Source: Asterionellopsis glacialis (taxonomy: Eukaryota; Bacillariophyta; Plagiogrammaphyceae; Rhaphoneidales; Asterionellopsidaceae). Taken from it: a DNA stretch of 27,219 bases. Position 1 is the first letter of the stretch. Every line of letters starts with the position of its first letter. The notes under the pieces are model-generated. The model searched no databases, was not told the origin of the DNA, and saw only the letters and a list, made by a program, of their open reading frames with translations. Below, piece by piece: positions 1 through 9,047 of this stretch. The stretch is from assembly GCA_014885115.2 (NCBI GenBank), contig WKLE02001388.1:26397-53615 (forward strand). Direction: 5' to 3'. Both the position numbers and the translations under genes were made by a program.

Positions 1-149
1 CTACGATAGCGACTCTTCTTATTCTCTGCTTGCTTGAAAAGAGTGTGCTATCACCTCATCTTTCTCGTGTAGATCGTAGAAGGGAGCTGAAAAAAGGTTG
101 TTTACGTATTTACTTACTTTCCCAAGACTGTACCGTACATGTATTTAGA
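1..149 (+). other. 5' leader of ftsZ
   Basis: This stretch lies upstream of the chosen ftsZ start. It stays open in the ftsZ frame from about base 30, but only through a TTG codon. The first in-frame ATG is at 150, and it is the one that opens a signal peptide. I see no other gene here. Confidence 0.5.
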
Positions 150-1664
150 ATGAAGTTTAGTACAAGTGCAATCGTGAGTTTATTTGTGGCGGGCATCGCT
201 CCTGTTTATGGGTATGTGGCTACACCATCCTTTGGTGTGGTTGTCTCCAAAGTTTCATCAGCATCGTCATCATCCATGCAATTGAACAATGCCATGGATA
301 GTAATCATGATACTGAGAATATTTGGACACCCAACCGAAATTGGAAGTTTACAGGATTCCGACAACCTCCGAATGTGTCGTCGTCATCATCAACATCCAG
401 TAAAACGTCCCACAAAAAATCAAGTACATCTGCCAAATCATCCACCGATGGTGCTGTCATGCCAGATGGTGGGTTAAGTCCATGTGTCATTAAAGTGATT
501 GGTGTGGGTGGTGGTGGATGCAATGCAGTCGATCGTATGTTGGATACAGCCGTCGGTGGTGTGGACTTTTGGGCCATCAATACCGATGCGCAAGCTTTGG
601 GGCGGTCCAAGGCACGTGGTGCCAAGGTGTTGAATATTGGTGCTTCTGCCACACGTGGATTAGGTGCGGGTGGCAATCCCGAGGTAGGACGAATGGCAGC
701 GGAAGAAAGTCGTAAGGAAATCGGTGCCATGGTACAGGGTACGGACTTGTGTTTCGTCACGAGTGGTATGGGAGGTGGTACAGGATCAGGAGCTGCACCG
801 GTCGTGGCCGAAGTGGCCAAGGAAAGTGGATGCCTCACGGTGGGTATTGTTACCAAACCCTTCATGTTTGAAGGCAAACGCCGTATGAAACAAGCCAAGG
901 GTGCTATTGAACGGTTGAGAGAACATGTCGATACAGTCATTGTGGTATCCAATGATCGTTTGTTGGAAATCATACCTGATGATACACCCATGGAACGTGC
1001 CTTTGCAGTTGCCGATGACATTTTACGTCAGGGTGTCGTGGGTATATCTGATATTATTGTCAAACCTGGTTTGATTAATGTGGATTTTGCCGATGTAAGA
1101 GCTGTCATGAGTAATGCAGGTACGGCGCTTATGGGTATTGGTATTGGGTCTGGTAAGACGGCTGCTGAAGATGCAGCTGCAGCAGCCATTTCAAGTCCCC
1201 TGTTGGATTCCACCATTGACAATGCAAGAGGTGTTGTATTTAACATTAGTGGTGGTCCAGGATTATCATTAAATGAAGTCAATAGAGCATCCCGTCTCAT
1301 CTATTCTACAGTCGATGCCGATGCGAATGTTATATTTGGTGCCTTGGTGGATGAAACATTAGATGATAATATATCCATTACAGTATTGGCTACAGGATTC
1401 TCATCGGTGGATGCGGATCCACGTGAATTGGCATCCCAAAAACCTTCGACACTGTACAATGATGTTGCCAATGATCGTTTGATGGATTCCTATGAATCGC
1501 AAGCATCGGCTGCAGCAAGTCCCCCTACTGGTGCTGCTTCTGCTGTTCCACAATCACCTACACAACCCAAACAAACATCAATGCCACCTCCACCACAGCA
1601 GCAACAACAACAAGATGACGATAGTGCCATACCATCCTTTTTACGAAAACTCAAAAAGAAATAA
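150..1664 (+). CDS. ftsZ: Plastid-targeted cell division protein FtsZ
   Basis: FtsZ is a tubulin-like GTPase that polymerises into the stromal division ring of plastids. The 504-residue product has a hydrophobic signal peptide (about 1-21) ending VYG|YVATP, an ASAFAP-like cleavage site with Tyr at +1. A Ser/Thr-rich transit region follows to about 105. The GTPase core carries [13 protein letters not shown] (118-130), the tubulin signature GGGTGSG (208-214) and the T7-loop stretch [11 protein letters not shown] that contributes the catalytic Asp. Residues such as [11 protein letters not shown] resemble cyanobacterial FtsZ, so this is the plastid form and not the alphaproteobacterial mitochondrial one. 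A Pro/Gln-rich linker leads to a conserved C-terminal peptide, [12 protein letters not shown] (493-504), which in other FtsZs docks membrane tethers. The ATG at 150 was preferred because upstream sequence is in frame only from a TTG. The gene has no intron. Confidence 0.97.
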   Translation: MKFSTSAIVSLFVAGIAPVYGYVATPSFGVVVSKVSSASSSSMQLNNAMDSNHDTENIWTPNRNWKFTGFRQPPNVSSSSSTSSKTSHKKSSTSAKSSTDGAVMPDGGLSPCVIKVIGVGGGGCNAVDRMLDTAVGGVDFWAINTDAQALGRSKARGAKVLNIGASATRGLGAGGNPEVGRMAAEESRKEIGAMVQGTDLCFVTSGMGGGTGSGAAPVVAEVAKESGCLTVGIVTKPFMFEGKRRMKQAKGAIERLREHVDTVIVVSNDRLLEIIPDDTPMERAFAVADDILRQGVVGISDIIVKPGLINVDFADVRAVMSNAGTALMGIGIGSGKTAAEDAAAAAISSPLLDSTIDNARGVVFNISGGPGLSLNEVNRASRLIYSTVDADANVIFGALVDETLDDNISITVLATGFSSVDADPRELASQKPSTLYNDVANDRLMDSYESQASAAASPPTGAASAVPQSPTQPKQTSMPPPPQQQQQQDDDSAIPSFLRKLKKK

Positions 1665-2190
1665 ATATGACTGATTTAGGCATGTGCGGAGGGCCGTCTT
1701 GTTAAAAAAACAAGCAACAATACCAATACCAATAAAGAAAACAACAACAATAACGAAAAATAAATAATATTTAAGATACTCTAAAACGGAATTTGTTGTT
1801 GAACAAGGGAAAACGATTAAAATTCAAACGAAAACTTAATGTCTTGAATCCATTTTTCTCTGTGTACTTTTGTGTCGCCGTCTCTTTTTTATTTTGTAAA
1901 CTCAATTCAGGTCGTATTGCGATAAGGAAGAAAATAGAGCAATAATACGTTCTCTCTCCCCCCCCCCCCAAGTGTTCTTTGCTTGTTCATGTAAGAAATG
2001 AGTCTTTGATGACTTCCTCGCTACTAACAATGGAACGAGAGGCTGTGGTCTTATTGATCATGACAACGTCCCGGCAACGAGACAGGGACCAGAAACGAAA
2101 TGACGAAGTAGAAAAAGTGGAAGGGTGCTTTTTTTTTCATAAAAAAAAAGGAGAGTCTAAATGTCTAGAGTCGACAATTACAAAAAAAAT
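1665..2190. other. Convergent intergenic region with a C12 homopolymer
   Basis: This is the 3'-to-3' gap between ftsZ and the P450 gene. It holds A-rich sequence with an AATAAA-like signal near 1731 that could serve ftsZ, and a run of 12 C at 1958-1969 after a CT-rich stretch. No convincing coding sequence is seen. Short open frames here lack recognisable content. Confidence 0.6.
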
Positions 2191-4000
2191 CTACTCCTTA
2201 CGTGGTGTAAAGGTAAAATGAATTCCATCTTTGGGTCGTCTTGTCAAGGTACAAATATCAGCAGGTACGTCACTGTTGATACCCCCAACATAATCCACTT
2301 GGTATCGACGAAGTAATGGTGCCATAATGGTAAGTGCTTCTACTGTGGCAATTCGTGTACCCGCACAACTTCGTGGACCACTTGAAAATGCTTGGAATGC
2401 CATGGGATCACGATTGCTCATGTTTTCCTTGGTGAAACGAGATGGATCAAATACTTCAGGATTGGGCCAATACTTTTCATTGCGATGAATTGAATAGGGT
2501 GGTATTAAAACACTTGTACCAGGTGCAAGCTCCAACCCATCGCCAACAACAATGGACGAATCGCCGAATGGTACTTGCCGCAATGTCCCTGTAGCTGCAG
2601 TAGGTTGTTTCCTATTAGTTTCTAACCATACTTGATTTAAAAGAGGGAGTTGTGTATCAATAATATTTTGATCAATGGGGAAATCTTGTAGAGAAGGCAA
2701 TGCGCCCTTTACTTCCATGTACAAATCATGTTGAAGCTCAGGATGTTGTGATATTTCCCATAACATCCAACTCAACGTATGAGCTGTTGTATCATGACCT
2801 GCAAAGATAAATGTTAATAGCTGTCCCTTTACATCATCATTGGTAATTGAACCCTTCTCTTCAGCATCCATCAAGATGTTTAACATGTCCACCTTTTCAT
2901 GTATAGTGGAGCCGGTATCACTCCTTTCCTGTCGTCGAATACTAATTTGTTCTTCAAGAAATGCATCTACTACATCCGCGGAACGCTTCACAGTATCGGA
3001 TGCTTGCCATATTTGCAAAAGCCAATTTGGAAGAACCATTTGGCGAATTGATTCAACTTCGTACATTTAACAACGAAACAAGAGAGAATTACAAAAATGA
3101 TGAGAATTCCCATGAGTCTACGTATACAATCCACTCACTGTATAGTAGGACACAAAAGATAGATGTGATGATTATGTTTCTGCATGCATTGTTGCTCTTA
3201 CCCGTCAAAACGTTCAAAGCTTCAAAGAATGGTACCGGTTCTTTATTATTGCCATCCTCAAGGAGCTTATCGCCCATTCCAATGGACTTCCCTAATAGAA
3301 CAAGTCCAATGATATCTGTCGTCGTGGCTACAAAGGCACTATCCATTTCGACGACCTCTCCAGTGGATGATGCATGATCCAGCAAATCAAACAAAGGTTG
3401 AGATCCAATTTGTATTTTAGGTGACAATTCTTTTTCAACCAATCCACGTGTTGTCATACGACGCTGTGCAAGCCATTCAGTCCATGGTGCTGCTAGTATA
3501 CCACCATTGCGATAAAATATAGACTTGTATCCACGAATTACTTCGGGAGTCTTTTCAAGATTGTATTTTATTACAACATCCTGAATAGCTTTAGGATCAT
3601 TCAAAATTACATATTTGTTCCAAATAATAAAGTTTTCACCGTGTTCTTGCATTAATCTCAAGAGATAGTGATGAGTTTGTCCTTGAAAGCTTTCACGAAG
3701 GAATTGAAATCCAGCTGCAACAGGGAGAGGTTTTGGACGTGTCGTTGCTGTTGCTACTTCTTTTGTGGGAGATGGGGAAGTTGTCATCATATCCGTACTA
3801 TTTGTACCCATCGATGCAACATCATCATCAACTCTAGATTCTCGTACTTTCATCAAACTGTTTTCTATTCTATGGTTGTTAACACGGTAAAAGGAAGTTG
3901 TAGGACCCGCACATCTACGAGAAATTGAAAATGCCCATGAGAAAGACCTTGTAGTCAAAATCAAACATAAAGTAAGATACGCAATTGAGCGCTCCATCAT
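2191..4000 (-). CDS. Plastid-targeted cytochrome P450, two exons
   Basis: This is a heme-thiolate monooxygenase. Exon 1 is 3202-4000 and exon 2 is 2191-3056. A 145-nt GT-AG phase-1 intron joins them into a 554-residue frame. Motifs, in spliced numbering, are the I-helix oxygen-binding AGHDTT (352-357), the K-helix ETNR as ExxR (412-415), the PERF-region DPSRF (470-474) and the heme loop FSSGPRSCAG (490-499) with proximal ligand Cys497. The N-terminus (MMERSIAYLTLCLILTTR...) is a signal peptide ending SWA|FSIS, with Phe at +1. This argues for plastid import via the ER, not a simple ER anchor. The domain order resembles the CYP4/CYP97 group, some members of which hydroxylate carotenoids in plastids. 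The match is too loose to assign a subfamily or substrate. An in-frame ATG at 4105 exists, but it would bury the signal peptide. The gene converges with ftsZ. Confidence 0.93.
3057..3201 (-). other. Intron of the P450 gene
   Basis: On the minus strand the donor reads ACGG|GTAAGAG, ending exon 1 in ...ALNVLT plus one base. The acceptor follows a pyrimidine-rich stretch and reads TACGAAG|TTGAATC. Splicing restores one frame across the junction (T-V-E-S-I-R). Without splicing, exon 1 runs into unrelated residues. Confidence 0.88.
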
Positions 4001-5018
4001 CGTGCTTTGCTGTTTGTAGATCAGTTTTAAAATCGTTATCAAATAAACATGTCTTGGCAATTTGTTGGACGGTGTAGGAAAATATCTTTGACGTTGAGAT
4101 CCCAAGAAGAGTCTATCATCTGCAGTTCTAGTCCTAACGGTACACGTCGTCGTCCAAAGTCCTTTCTAGCTAGCGATAGATTCGTTCTCCAAGGAGATTG
4201 AGAGTAAATAAATCCAAAAATAATTAATTAGGATGTATCTTTCGCCTTTGTGGTTCTTATTGTTTTTTGTCGGTTTGGCTTTGAGCATTTTCGCTGTATA
4301 TATTGTTTGGTTCCCGTCTCCAATACCATTCTTTGAGGAATAACTGCAAGGTACAGACAGACAGTTGGTACCTACCGGTACTGCATGAGGAGGCATCCAA
4401 TGTTGTTCTACACCGATGACGCCGATTTGACGTAATGGTGTACACTTTACTGTAGAACTTAAAAGGTAGTAACTCAGATACCGGTACTGTACAATTGTAT
4501 CTGGAACAATACCAGGTACAGACACTGTACCTGCTACTACTGTATGAGGAACTGTTCAAAAAAAGTACCCGATGGTACCTTTTATCGTACAGAGGGACAG
4601 AAGACATGACCGTTTGGCGAAAGGTTCGCTTTTTTAATCTCAAATCTGTGCACACTGGCGAAAATGACCGTGGATGCAGATGATGTCAACAACGGGAAGA
4701 CGTATGCTTTGAAGCCAATGGACGAGATTCATGGATCTATCAAACACGATTAAAGTTTAAACGGGAACAAACAAATGGAAAAATCGAAGAGAGGAACAAC
4801 AAAAGAAAAATGACTGATCACAACAACATAAATGTGTATTTTTGTAAACAACCAATGGAAGGGAGTCAGATGATATCGCTTTAAATCTGTATGCATTAAA
4901 TAATTTTACGAATGTGAATATGTATAAAGAGTATGCCAAGAAAGCCAACTCTTTTAAAAATATGTAGTATTATAAGTGTAGATTATAATAACATGATAGC
5001 ATTCTCATTGGTAACGCT
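4001..5018. other. Upstream region of P450, rich in GTAC palindromes
   Basis: About 1 kb separates the P450 start from the 3' end of the next minus-strand gene. It is dense in GTAC-centred words, for example 4367-4383, 4477-4491 and 4565-4579, plus a perfect inverted repeat at 4513-4533. Open frames across 4166-4655 have no recognisable domains and are probably chance. A 29-codon ATG frame at 4664-4753 (+) is recorded separately as a finding. Confidence 0.5.
4513..4533. repeat. Perfect inverted repeat CAGGTACAG-aca-CTGTACCTG
   Basis: Two 9-base arms are exact reverse complements around a 3-base centre. The left arm extended outward, read on the minus strand, is CTGTACCTGGTAT. This 13-mer recurs exactly at 15314-15326. 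The element could be a dimeric factor site in the P450 promoter, or a remnant of a small repeat. Function is inferred only. Confidence 0.7.
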
Positions 5019-5912
5019 TCAATGAGCATCTTCCATATTATATCGGGATTTTTTGGGAACAGAACGGCGATGTGAAGTGGTCTTTCGTTTTTTCTGTTTT
5101 CTTGTAGGAGCAATATCTTCTTGGTAAGGTTGAGAACTTGTCAAATCAAGTGTTGGGGGGGAAAGAGCTCGTTCTTGTTTCACGCTTGTGTCTTGATCGT
5201 CTCTATGCAGACGATTCCAAATTCGTTGGAAAAAGACTTTGCGAGATCCGTATCGTGGACGTCCAGTGCCAGGACTGTGTTTCGGTGAAACAATATCTTG
5301 TTTTTGAAGCTTGTTGATGGCTTCTCTTACTTCAGGAGGGCAGAATCGGCATCGCTGTGAAACGTGTTTAAGAATCGTCTGACTTGTTGTGGTTTGTGCA
5401 AGTGAGCGTAATGTTGCCGGAAAATACTTTCCAAAGCCTGGTTGTCCCCCGCAGTGTTTACAACACATACCAGTAAAACCAATCTCGCGCTCCTTGTAGC
5501 AACCGACACGGTCTACCTCGGCGAATTGACAAGGTCGCATTTGGGCCATGGCTACAAAAAGAGCGTCTGGCACAAGTTCGCGATCTTGATTCTTGACAAG
5601 AACTGCGTCACGCATCAGATCTGACATGCAAAACTGATCATCCTCGTTCTCTTCTTCTTCAAGGGACGGTTCTTGCATGGATGAATCGTCACTGTCATAC
5701 GAGGCGCCATTGAGGAAGACTGGCTCATTTGTGCGACTTGACTTTGTAGCGTGGGTCGTGTCAAAATCATCGTCGAACGGCTCTGGTGTTACGCTACGAT
5801 GTTTCAGAGTCAAAAGAAAGGAAGCACATTCTTGTGTGTCGGCTTCTGTCATGGCAGGGAATAAAGAGGAGGAATTTGGATGATCTTTCATCGTTGAAAA
5901 GGCGGTGTTCAT
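5019..5912 (-). CDS. Predicted nuclear zinc-binding protein, family of unknown function
   Basis: The product is 297 residues from the ATG at 5912. The frame opens further upstream only through a TTG at 5963. Its N-terminal third is acidic and Ser-rich (EEEENEDD near 86-92). The core has Cys150, Cys151 and Cys154 in GMCCKHCGGQPGFGKYFP (148-165), then a helix-like stretch and H183...C188-x2-C191. Together these form a plausible C-x2-C/H-x4-C-x2-C zinc site. A basic tail, RKQKKRKTTSHRR (271-283) followed by PKKSR, looks like a nuclear localisation signal. I recognise the CxHCGG...KYFP...CRFCP pattern, with a downstream GRPRYGSRKVFFQRIW block, as a recurrent diatom hypothetical family. That is recollection only. 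Function is unknown. DNA, RNA or protein binding are all possible. Confidence 0.75.
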   Translation of the reverse strand: MNTAFSTMKDHPNSSSLFPAMTEADTQECASFLLTLKHRSVTPEPFDDDFDTTHATKSSRTNEPVFLNGASYDSDDSSMQEPSLEEEENEDDQFCMSDLMRDAVLVKNQDRELVPDALFVAMAQMRPCQFAEVDRVGCYKEREIGFTGMCCKHCGGQPGFGKYFPATLRSLAQTTTSQTILKHVSQRCRFCPPEVREAINKLQKQDIVSPKHSPGTGRPRYGSRKVFFQRIWNRLHRDDQDTSVKQERALSPPTLDLTSSQPYQEDIAPTRKQKKRKTTSHRRSVPKKSRYNMEDAH

Positions 5913-6489
5913 TGTCAAAGGCTTGCAACTGATTGAAGTTGAATGAATGAAGAGTCTGAACAAACTATAAATACTTGGTAAATGACCATCTGATAGCTGT
6001 CACCTCATTTTTCTGTTCGCTGTTTGAATATGTTATATGTTACTCACGTAGAATTGTACGTGGAAATGATTTGGGTTCTCAAATGTTCGGTATTGGGTGA
6101 CATGAAACCTTTCCGGTCATGCATGATTGAACTTGCATAAGATCATACCATTCTTAGTAAAATTGTACATCCCCATGAAAGTTATACCCCAAGTATTTTT
6201 GTCAACCCCTCTTACGATATAATTTTGCCCAAGAAGGTTTTCGACAATACGCGGGACAGATTACGAACCCGGAAAGGTGACTGAAATAAATCGGTATTGG
6301 ACGAACCGGCGAGACGGATCGGGATTGCAAAGATTTTCGAAGATGTTTTCTTGAACGCGAAATAATTATATACAGTAGGAGTATTCAGATTTTCTAGTTC
6401 AAGTCGGAAAAACTATTGCGAAATTTATTATGGACATAATGTTGGGTATTGACGTAACAAGGAACCAAAAATAATTATTACACAAACGG
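5913..6489. other. Intergenic region upstream of the zinc-binding protein gene
   Basis: This is the presumed promoter of the minus-strand gene at 5019-5912. It is AT-rich, with TATTTATAG-like sequence on the minus strand near 5967-5976. No gene, RNA or repeat is evident. Confidence 0.45.
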
Positions 6490-7620
6490 AATACTACCCT
6501 ATATTGACCGTTGAGGACGACACGTTTATATTGGGTCCCATCATCTTTAAAATATATAATAGTTCTGGAGAGATATTTGATACAAGACAGGAACAGCTTG
6601 GAATGCGTGGTGTGTCCGGCTAACAAAAATTGAGTCAACTTGAGTGAAATTACCACCTTGTTGTATGACTTCAACCAGTAGTGTTATTGACGAGATCCCA
6701 TGATGCATCTTCTGGATAACCATTTGTTATAACTTCAATTCGAACAGAAGAAAAACCAACATCGCACGTTAAGAATGATGACGGTATGGGTGTCGACAAT
6801 GGTGAAATTCTTGGGGGTGAAGCTTCTAAGTATTGGCCAATCCTAAGTGTTTCAGAGCATTCGAAATAACTTCCACCAGATGCAACTTCTTCATTATTCA
6901 AATATATCCACTGGCTGCTCCAACGAGACCAACACAATACGAATCATAAATTGTAAAACGAATATATGAGTCGTTTAGGATGCACGTTTGGCTAACAAAA
7001 CGTGTAAGTGATTGAGTATAATTACCAACTTGTTGTATGACTTCAGTAGTAGCGTCATTGACGAGATCCCATGATGGTTCATATGGCATCTCATCTGTTA
7101 TTAATTCAATTACAACAGCAGAATAACCATCATCACATGCTCTGAGTGTTGGCGAAGTTAATTGTGATACCGACGGTGCCGCCCTTGGTAAAGTCGAAGT
7201 TGTTGGCGTTTGTGATGTAGACGACGCAATACTTGGTGATGGTGTTCCACAAAAGCCATTAACACTTCCAATATTGTCCGATAGTGCACATTCCAAACCT
7301 ATGGGTAACGGAACATGCATGCTGTATATTTGTTGCTGCACAAGAAGTCCCGCCTCCCAGCAAAGCGAATCTATTCGATTCATGAAAATCTTCAAATCTT
7401 CCATTCGAAATTTCTCTTCCATTCAAATACACCATGGAACGGTCTCCAGCCAAAAAGCTGTGCCACGATCGATAGCCTTCATCATTCCAACCACGCACTG
7501 TAAATAACAAACATGCATCATTCGGAATGCCTCCAGGATCGTCATCCGTCCCAACTGCAACTTGAAGTAACGTAGTTCCATCAGAGCAGTTCAATGATGT
7601 TGTTGGGTTTGGTATTCTTG
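6490..7620 (-). repeat. Three copies of an extracellular Cys/Asp-rich domain
   Basis: Copy 1 (about 7390-7605) reads SDGTTLLQVAVGTDDDPGG ... MVYLNGREISNGRFEDFHES. Copy 2 (about 6840-7140) reads GYSAVVIELITDEMPYEPSW ... IYDSY ... YLNNEEVASGGSYFE. Copy 3 (about 6490-6770) reads GFSSVRIEVITNGYPEDASW ... YFKDDGTQYKRVVLNGQ. Copies 2 and 3 still match at DNA level: a 17-base identity at 7029-7045 and 6657-6673, and a 20-base identity at 7057-7076 and 6686-6705. The offsets are 372 and 371 bp, so copy 3 carries a 1-nt insertion. A Ser/Thr/Pro-rich linker separates copies 1 and 2. I recognise this domain style from diatom surface proteins but have no name for it. Confidence 0.7.
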
Positions 7621-7884
7621 GTGGATGTTGACACTGATCAAAACAACAATCACAAGAGACTGCATTGCAATCAAGGCTGAAGAATTCAAGATCTTGGTTG
7701 TTTCTTCTTAATTCACAAACCTCATTCGGAATATATCCAGATAAAGCATTATTATGAGTCCCCAAATGCTCGTATTTGAACCAGAAGTATGCATAGAACA
7801 ATTGACAATAGAATTGTATGAGATTGAGATCGAAGCTTTGAAAATTCACGACGATATCAATTACAAAGCAAATACTATTCGTAC

Positions 7885-9047
7885 CGAGACTTTTCAATTC
7901 TCCCAATACAGACCGAAGTGGTCCGGGCTGGTCATTATCATTCAGCAATAAAAATTCTTTCATTTGTTACAAATAGATGCGTGTGAATATTTGACAGGTA
8001 TTAGGTTGAATAAAGAGGAAGAGTTTCAAGGTCGGATAAACACAGAGTGAATAAATTTGACGTGAATTTTTATAACTGCACTTGTGGTATCCTAAAAACC
8101 TACCCAAGTGATTGTCTCTGGAATTAAGAGCAAGTGTTTCTGGTGGATCATAAAGGAGACCCAACGTGCAGTATTGTATTCATTGGATCAGAAAAATATT
8201 ACAACAACTTATCCCACGAACGTGATAATACAGTCAGAATAACTTACCCAAGTTCACCAAAGACCTGATAGCCTCTGGAATTGTACCACTTGGACGATTA
8301 TACGAAAGCTGAAGTGCTGAAGTGTTTCTGTTGAATCAAATATTTTATAAATGTCAAAATCAGCATGAAAGGAAAGATGTTAAAAAAAAATCGTATTACC
8401 TTCATCCACTGGTATCATACAGTATTATACAAACAACTTAACTTACCCAAGTTCACCAACGATCCGATAGTCGTAGGGATCGTGCCGGTTAGAAAATAAA
8501 TGTCAGAAAGATCAAGAGTTTCTTTTGGATCAAATACATGACAAAAGTCAGGATTTTGTTTATGGATCACCATAAAACTAAAGATGTTAGGAAAATGACG
8601 TATCAATTCTATCCACTGACATGATGATACAAACAACAGAACTTACCCAAGTTCACAATAAGCTGATTGTCTCTGGAATCTTGCCACTAAGCCTATTGTA
8701 AGTAAGATCGAGATATTCTATAGATCGTGGAATAGTCGCCATTATATTCATTTGATTACCGTTAAACAAAAAAATAAAGAAAATGTTTTCACAACTTTAT
8801 CCACTAACAACTTCTGAAATACAACCGGCAGAAATTACCCATGTTCATCAAAGACCCAATAATTTCTGGAATCGTACCGGTTAGCAAATTGGCCGAAAGG
8901 TGAAGTGTTTCTAGTAAATCATATATTTTCCAACAGTCAACATTGTATTCAGTTGATTACAGTGAAATTAATAAGGTGAGAAATGATTTTATTATCATGT
9001 GTTTGCCCATTTTCACAATGATGCTTCCTACGAAACATACGAGTACC
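7885..9047 (-). repeat. Tandem array of LRR exons, one 24-residue repeat each
   Basis: These are phase-1 exons bounded by AG|AA-like acceptors and G|GTAAG-like donors, listed 5' to 3' on the minus strand. About 8997/9097-9047 is a degenerate unit keeping only KLVNL. 8839-8910 is 72 nt (ETLHLSANLLTGTIP...). 8647-8717 is 71 nt and frameshifted. 8447-8521 is 75 nt (TLDLSDIYFLTGTIP...). 8248-8316 is 69 nt, or 80 nt with the upstream acceptor. 8104-8139 is 36 nt with the middle of the repeat lost. 7885-7956 is 72 nt (EFLLLNDNDQPGPLRSVLG). The eighth repeat begins at about 7770. Introns are about 108-147 nt. Every intact exon adds whole codons, so repeats can be gained or lost without changing frame. 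Confidence 0.82.

Larger units (their letters stand above)
6490..9047 (-). pseudogene. Decayed, 5'-incomplete LRR receptor-like/secreted protein gene
   Basis: Read on the minus strand, this is an array of LRR exons of the type ETLHLSANLLTGTIPEIIG followed by the last repeat (HLGTHNNALSGYIPNEVCEL). A Cys-rich cap (CNAVSCDCCFDQC) follows, then three copies of an extracellular domain with the pattern TD..P...SWDLVN...IYDSY...YLN..E...GG.F. Such proteins would be secreted or displayed at the surface, and the LRRs would bind ligands. No signal peptide, start codon, transmembrane segment or kinase is found. Lesions include a 71-nt exon (1-nt loss) at 8647-8717 and a CG where the acceptor AG should be at 7771-7772. 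The frame also changes between domain copies 1 and 2 (roughly 7260-7420), inside copy 2 near 6905-6915, and twice in copy 3. One lesion could be sequencing error. This many suggest a pseudogene. The 5' boundary is approximate. Confidence 0.8.

Noticed and set aside
305..1021. Long minus-strand open frame opposite ftsZ
   Set aside because: It is the antisense shadow of the FtsZ GTPase core. Its translation has no recognisable domain.
4166..4655. Overlapping minus-strand frames of about 120-130 codons in the P450 upstream gap
   Set aside because: They overlap each other in different frames, start or run through GTAC-rich repeats and show no domain or consistent codon bias.
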